From contig JAIELF010000006.1 in NCBI GenBank assembly GCA_019753235.1, positions 91,041 to 155,040 of the forward strand: a stretch of DNA of 64,000 bases. Direction: 5' to 3'. The notes beneath the pieces are model-generated. The model did not search any database and was not told the origin of the DNA. It was given only the letters and a program-made list of their open reading frames with translations. How positions within the stretch are numbered: position 1 is the first letter of the stretch; the number at the start of each line of letters is the position of its first letter. The translations under genes were made by a program, and so were the position numbers. Below, piece by piece: positions 61,576-64,000 of the stretch. This stretch comes from a bacterium. Lineage in GTDB: Bacteria > Planctomycetota > Planctomycetia > Kolteriales > Kolteriaceae.

Positions 61576-62382
61576 TTATTGCCTTCGATGCCTCGGCGAA
61601 GGAGGGTACGCCGACGAATGCGAAGGGTCACGAAGAGGCTCGCCGCGAAGTGAGCGGGGGACTTCCAGACCATGTCTCTCCATCAGAGCCGCGTCCCCTA
61701 GGATCGCCCGCGGCAACCCGTCCGCATGGATCTGACCCTCGTCGAGCACCATCACGCGGGTTGCCATCTCGAGAGCGAGTTCCAGATCATGAGTCGCGAT
61801 GATCTTCGGACCAGCCAGCGAAATCACCAACTCCATCCACTCGCGTCGGCCTCGCGGATCGAGATGACTGGTGGGTTCGTCCATCACCAACAATTTTGGA
61901 CCACACGCCAACACCCCCGCCAGGCATGCCCGCTTTTGTTGGCCGACACTGAGCTGGTGCGGCGAGCGATCTTCCATTCCCGACAAGCGTACAGCTTTTA
62001 ACGCGTCGATGGCTCGGCTTCGGGCAGCATCACGCGTCAGCCCGAGATGAAGAGGGCCAAACATCACATCTTCGAGCAACGTTGGACAGAAGAGTTGATC
62101 GTCGGGATCTTGGAAGATCAGCCCGACGCGTTGGCGAATATCTCCTAATCGATCGGGTCGAACTTTAATTCCGTCAACCCAGACGCCGACGTCGGGCCCG
62201 TCGACGGCAAAAATCTCCGGGAGAACGCCGTTCAAATGGAGGAGCAGTGTCGATTTACCCGCTCCGTTGGGCCCCACAATGAACAGCGTTTCGCAAGGGT
62301 GGATCGAGAAAGAAATATCCTGCAAGACACGTTGGCCCGACGGGTAAGCAAACGAGAGTCGGCGAACGTCGACGCACGGCAT
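61576..62382 (-). CDS. CbiO/EcfA-type ABC ATPase, apparently orphan
   Basis: 268 residues. Resembles the ATPase of energy-coupling-factor or cobalt transporters: LSFAYPSGQRVLQDISFSI, Walker A GPNGAGKSTLL, Q-loop GLIFQDPDDQLFCPTLLEDV (the 'DPDDQLF' motif is a CbiO hallmark), signature LSVGQQKRA (usual LSGGQ), and Walker B LLVMDEPTSHLDP. Such ATPases need a CbiQ/EcfT membrane partner, but the window shows none on either side. The C-terminal 25 residues (SLRGEPLRDPSHSSAYPPSP) form a Pro/Arg-rich tail. It may pair with a subunit elsewhere in the genome. Confidence 0.9.
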   Translation of the reverse strand: MPCVDVRRLSFAYPSGQRVLQDISFSIHPCETLFIVGPNGAGKSTLLLHLNGVLPEIFAVDGPDVGVWVDGIKVRPDRLGDIRQRVGLIFQDPDDQLFCPTLLEDVMFGPLHLGLTRDAARSRAIDALKAVRLSGMEDRSPHQLSVGQQKRACLAGVLACGPKLLVMDEPTSHLDPRGRREWMELVISLAGPKIIATHDLELALEMATRVMVLDEGQIHADGLPRAILGDAALMERHGLEVPRSLRGEPLRDPSHSSAYPPSPRHRRQ

Positions 62383-62469
62383 CGGGTCTATCCCTTCGCA
62401 TCGATGAGGAGGCTCTACCTCGTTTCGCGAACGATCTCGGGCGGAGAGCGTCGTCGCGAATCATTCTTG

Positions 62470-63405
62470 TTACGCTTTCGCGCCGGCAATCTGGTCGCGC
62501 ACCTTTTCCAGAAGTGCTTTGGTCGCGCGGATGCCTGCCGGCTCGTCGAGTTTGCTACCTTCGTACTCGATGCCGACAAACCCGTGATAGCCGGCCTCGG
62601 TGACGATCTTCATGATTTTGAGATAATCGGAATGGGTCTCATTCCCTTGTTCATCAAAATCGTGTGATTTCGCGCTGACAGCTTTCGCGAAGGGCATCAA
62701 CTCGCCAATGCCGACGTAACGATCATACTTTTCGATGGGGCTGACATTGAAGTTGCCGAAATCGGGCAACGTGCCGCAACGGGGATGATCCACCATCTTC
62801 ATGACACCCGTGAGCCATTTTCCATTCGAGCTGAGTCCGCCGTGATTTTCGACGATGATGTTGATGCCGACCGTTTCGCCGTATTCACTGAGCTTGCGCA
62901 GTCCGTCGGCGGCCCGCTTCATGGCATCATCGAACTTGCCGACACTCTGAGCGTTGACGCGGATGGAATGGCAACCCAGGGTCTTGGCCGCATCGGCCCA
63001 GGGCTTATGATTCTCGACGGTCTTCACGCGATCTTTCTCGGACGCAGCGCCGAGGGCGCCTTCGCCGTCGATCATGATGAGGAGTTGTTTGACGCCGAGA
63101 TCGCCCGCTCGCTTGTTCAGCTCGGCCAGGTACTTTTCGTCCTTCGCCTTGTCCTTGAAGAACTGGTTCACGTACTCGATGGCATGGATGCCGTATTCTT
63201 CTTTGGCCGTCTTCGCGAAGTCGAGATTGTCGAGCTTGCCGGCGAAGAGCGTCTTGTGCAATGACCATTCGGCCAGGGAGATGTCAAACAGTGGAGATGC
63301 CTCCTTCGCATGTGCCTGAGTCTTCGTTGAAAGAAGAGAATCGGTCCACACGACCGTTCCGGTTACCATGGCTGCCTGTTTCAAGAAGTCACGTCGAGAT
63401 GTCAT
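62470..63405 (-). CDS. Tat-exported sugar phosphate isomerase/epimerase-like TIM-barrel protein
   Basis: 311 residues. A Tat signal ([31 protein letters not shown]) precedes an AP-endonuclease-2-type TIM barrel: [39 protein letters not shown] (metal-ligand Glu/His), TLPDFGNFN and [10 protein letters not shown] (second Glu). These are the metal-binding landmarks of xylose-isomerase-like enzymes. Export in a planctomycete suggests action on periplasmic sugar derivatives. The ATG at 63405 is chosen because the twin-arginine motif starts there. TTCGCGAA palindromes lie upstream. Confidence 0.9.
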   Translation of the reverse strand: MTSRRDFLKQAAMVTGTVVWTDSLLSTKTQAHAKEASPLFDISLAEWSLHKTLFAGKLDNLDFAKTAKEEYGIHAIEYVNQFFKDKAKDEKYLAELNKRAGDLGVKQLLIMIDGEGALGAASEKDRVKTVENHKPWADAAKTLGCHSIRVNAQSVGKFDDAMKRAADGLRKLSEYGETVGINIIVENHGGLSSNGKWLTGVMKMVDHPRCGTLPDFGNFNVSPIEKYDRYVGIGELMPFAKAVSAKSHDFDEQGNETHSDYLKIMKIVTEAGYHGFVGIEYEGSKLDEPAGIRATKALLEKVRDQIAGAKA

Positions 63406-63894
63406 GATCAAAAGGTTCCTCTCGTTGAAATTCCCGCGGGGGAGGGGGCGCCTAGTCTTCGCGAAAGAAGATCTTCGCGAAAAAAGTTCTTCGCCACGAG
63501 GCTGCTTCTCGCGAAAGAGACTCCCCTCCCACTCTAAAGAATGTACCGAAGCGCCCCGCACCGGGAAACTTGCGATACGCAGAAACAGCGCCCCAGTCCT
63601 AACCCGCGCCGGCCGCCAGCGGGGGGGGCGCCGAATTCAAAGGGCAGGGGGGAGGGCGGCCCATTTTCATTCTGTCCGGGCCCGGCGGCGGGACAAAGTC
63701 ACTATAAATCTCGAAAGGAGGCCGAATCCTGAGGGATGCGGGCCTCTGTCGGAATCGTCGTTCGAAATGATTCCACCCAATCCCTTGGGAAACGATTTCC
63801 GTAGGGAGCAAGGGGTGTTGACCCGCGGGCCCGTCGCCGACGGATCCGGTAGGGCGATTCGAGGTTTTGAGAGATCAATTAGGAGAAACATCGC
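63406..63894. other. Non-coding divergent region before malate dehydrogenase
   Basis: 489 bases with no supportable gene; open frames give Pro/Arg/Gly-rich sequence. Features seen: the palindrome cluster below, a GC-rich stretch at 63590-63690, and TATAAAT near 63703, a possible -10 for a plus-strand promoter. The mdh ribosome site AGGAGA lies at 63881-63886. Confidence 0.45.
63456..63515. repeat. Cluster of TTCGCGAA palindromes
   Basis: TCTTCGCGAAAGA (63456-63468) and CTTCGCGAAAAAA (starting 63473) are two copies of the palindrome TTCGCGAA; a third, degenerate copy is TTCTCGCGAAAGAGA (63506-63520). Between the first two lies the perfect palindrome GAAGATCTTC (63467-63476). They lie about 50-115 bases upstream of the isomerase-like start and may be operator sites. 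Confidence 0.5.
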
Positions 63895-64000
63895 ATGGCA
63901 GGTCCGATACGAGTCGCAGTCACCGGCGCCGCCGGTCAAATTGGTTACAGCCTTCTCTTTCGGATTGCCTCGGGTCAGATGTTCGGGCCCAACCAAAAGG
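63895..64000 (+). CDS. mdh: Malate dehydrogenase, 5' end only
   Basis: The 5' part of a gene cut by the window end: [27 protein letters not shown] and FGPNQK follow the ATG at 63895, with AGGAGA 8 bases upstream. The [16 protein letters not shown] sequence is the NAD-binding motif of the cytosolic-type malate dehydrogenases used in the TCA cycle, distinct from the LDH-like enzyme of the microcompartment operon. Only 35 residues are visible. Confidence 0.9.
   Translation, partial: MAGPIRVAVTGAAGQIGYSLLFRIASGQMFGPNQK

Noticed and set aside
63541-63732. Plus-strand 63-codon frame before mdh
   Set aside because: Pro/Arg/Gly-rich translation of a GC-rich non-coding region, with no ribosome site.

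Overview
The window looks like a chromosomal segment of a planctomycete, most likely class Planctomycetia. Supporting signs are a Planctomycetes/Verrucomicrobia-type (PVM) bacterial microcompartment operon, Tat-exported Gfo/Idh/MocA and TIM-barrel sugar proteins, a DUF6807 (PmoA-like) protein, a PEP-CTERM-anchored protease, the 'NPYxEWL' N-terminal module otherwise seen on planctomycete kinases, an inactive-looking GH10-like family, and many single-gene transcription units. Base composition and codon use look even throughout. I found no insertion sequence, prophage, CRISPR array, rRNA or tRNA.

Region by region. 0-6 kb (mostly minus): a truncated membrane protein, a Ser/Thr kinase, a GH10-like pseudoenzyme, an FtsQ-like membrane protein, a secreted alpha/beta hydrolase and a coiled-coil protein. 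5.9-7.7 kb: citramalate synthase (cimA), preceded by a 15-codon leader peptide with six Ile codons and a terminator hairpin, a textbook transcription-attenuation layout that appears to be unannotated. 7.7-12.4 kb: a MazG-like pyrophosphohydrolase translationally coupled to a 1438-residue membrane protein that has a voltage-sensor-like domain but no visible pore. 12.6-25.7 kb: a degenerate nicotinamidase-like protein, PII coupled to a PQQ beta-propeller protein, a PEP-CTERM protease, an ATP-grasp enzyme, cinA, typA, a DegT aminotransferase, a DUF11 lipoprotein and a DUF481 outer-membrane protein. 25.8-40.8 kb: an NtrC-type regulator, a Tat phosphoesterase, a lipoprotein, a PD40 propeller protein, a GT39-like membrane glycosyltransferase, a GGDEF response regulator, a PpiC foldase, a release-factor-like protein, a DCC thiol oxidoreductase, Gfo/Idh/MocA, surE and DUF6807.

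40.9-50.3 kb (minus): a 12-gene microcompartment operon. Transcription order is DeoR regulator, PduL, BMC-H, BMC-H, acetate kinase, BMC-P, CoA-acylating aldehyde dehydrogenase, BMC-P, BMC-P, class II aldolase, lactate/malate-type dehydrogenase, LacD/DeoC-like aldolase. By analogy with the PVM system, an aldolase cleaves a deoxy-sugar phosphate (fuculose- or rhamnulose-1-phosphate) to lactaldehyde inside the shell. The aldehyde is oxidised to an acyl-CoA, PduL makes the acyl phosphate, and the kinase makes ATP. Four enzymes carry candidate encapsulation helices. Promoter, repeat and hairpin signals suggest self-repression by the DeoR protein and extra stability of one shell mRNA segment.

50.5-64 kb: rsgA, flbD with two FliL-like paralogues, bioA coupled to a hybrid histidine kinase, a FAD oxidoreductase, an MsbA-like ABC exporter, a small new ORF, a ferritin-like protein, an orphan CbiO-type ATPase, a Tat-exported sugar isomerase-like protein, and the start of malate dehydrogenase.
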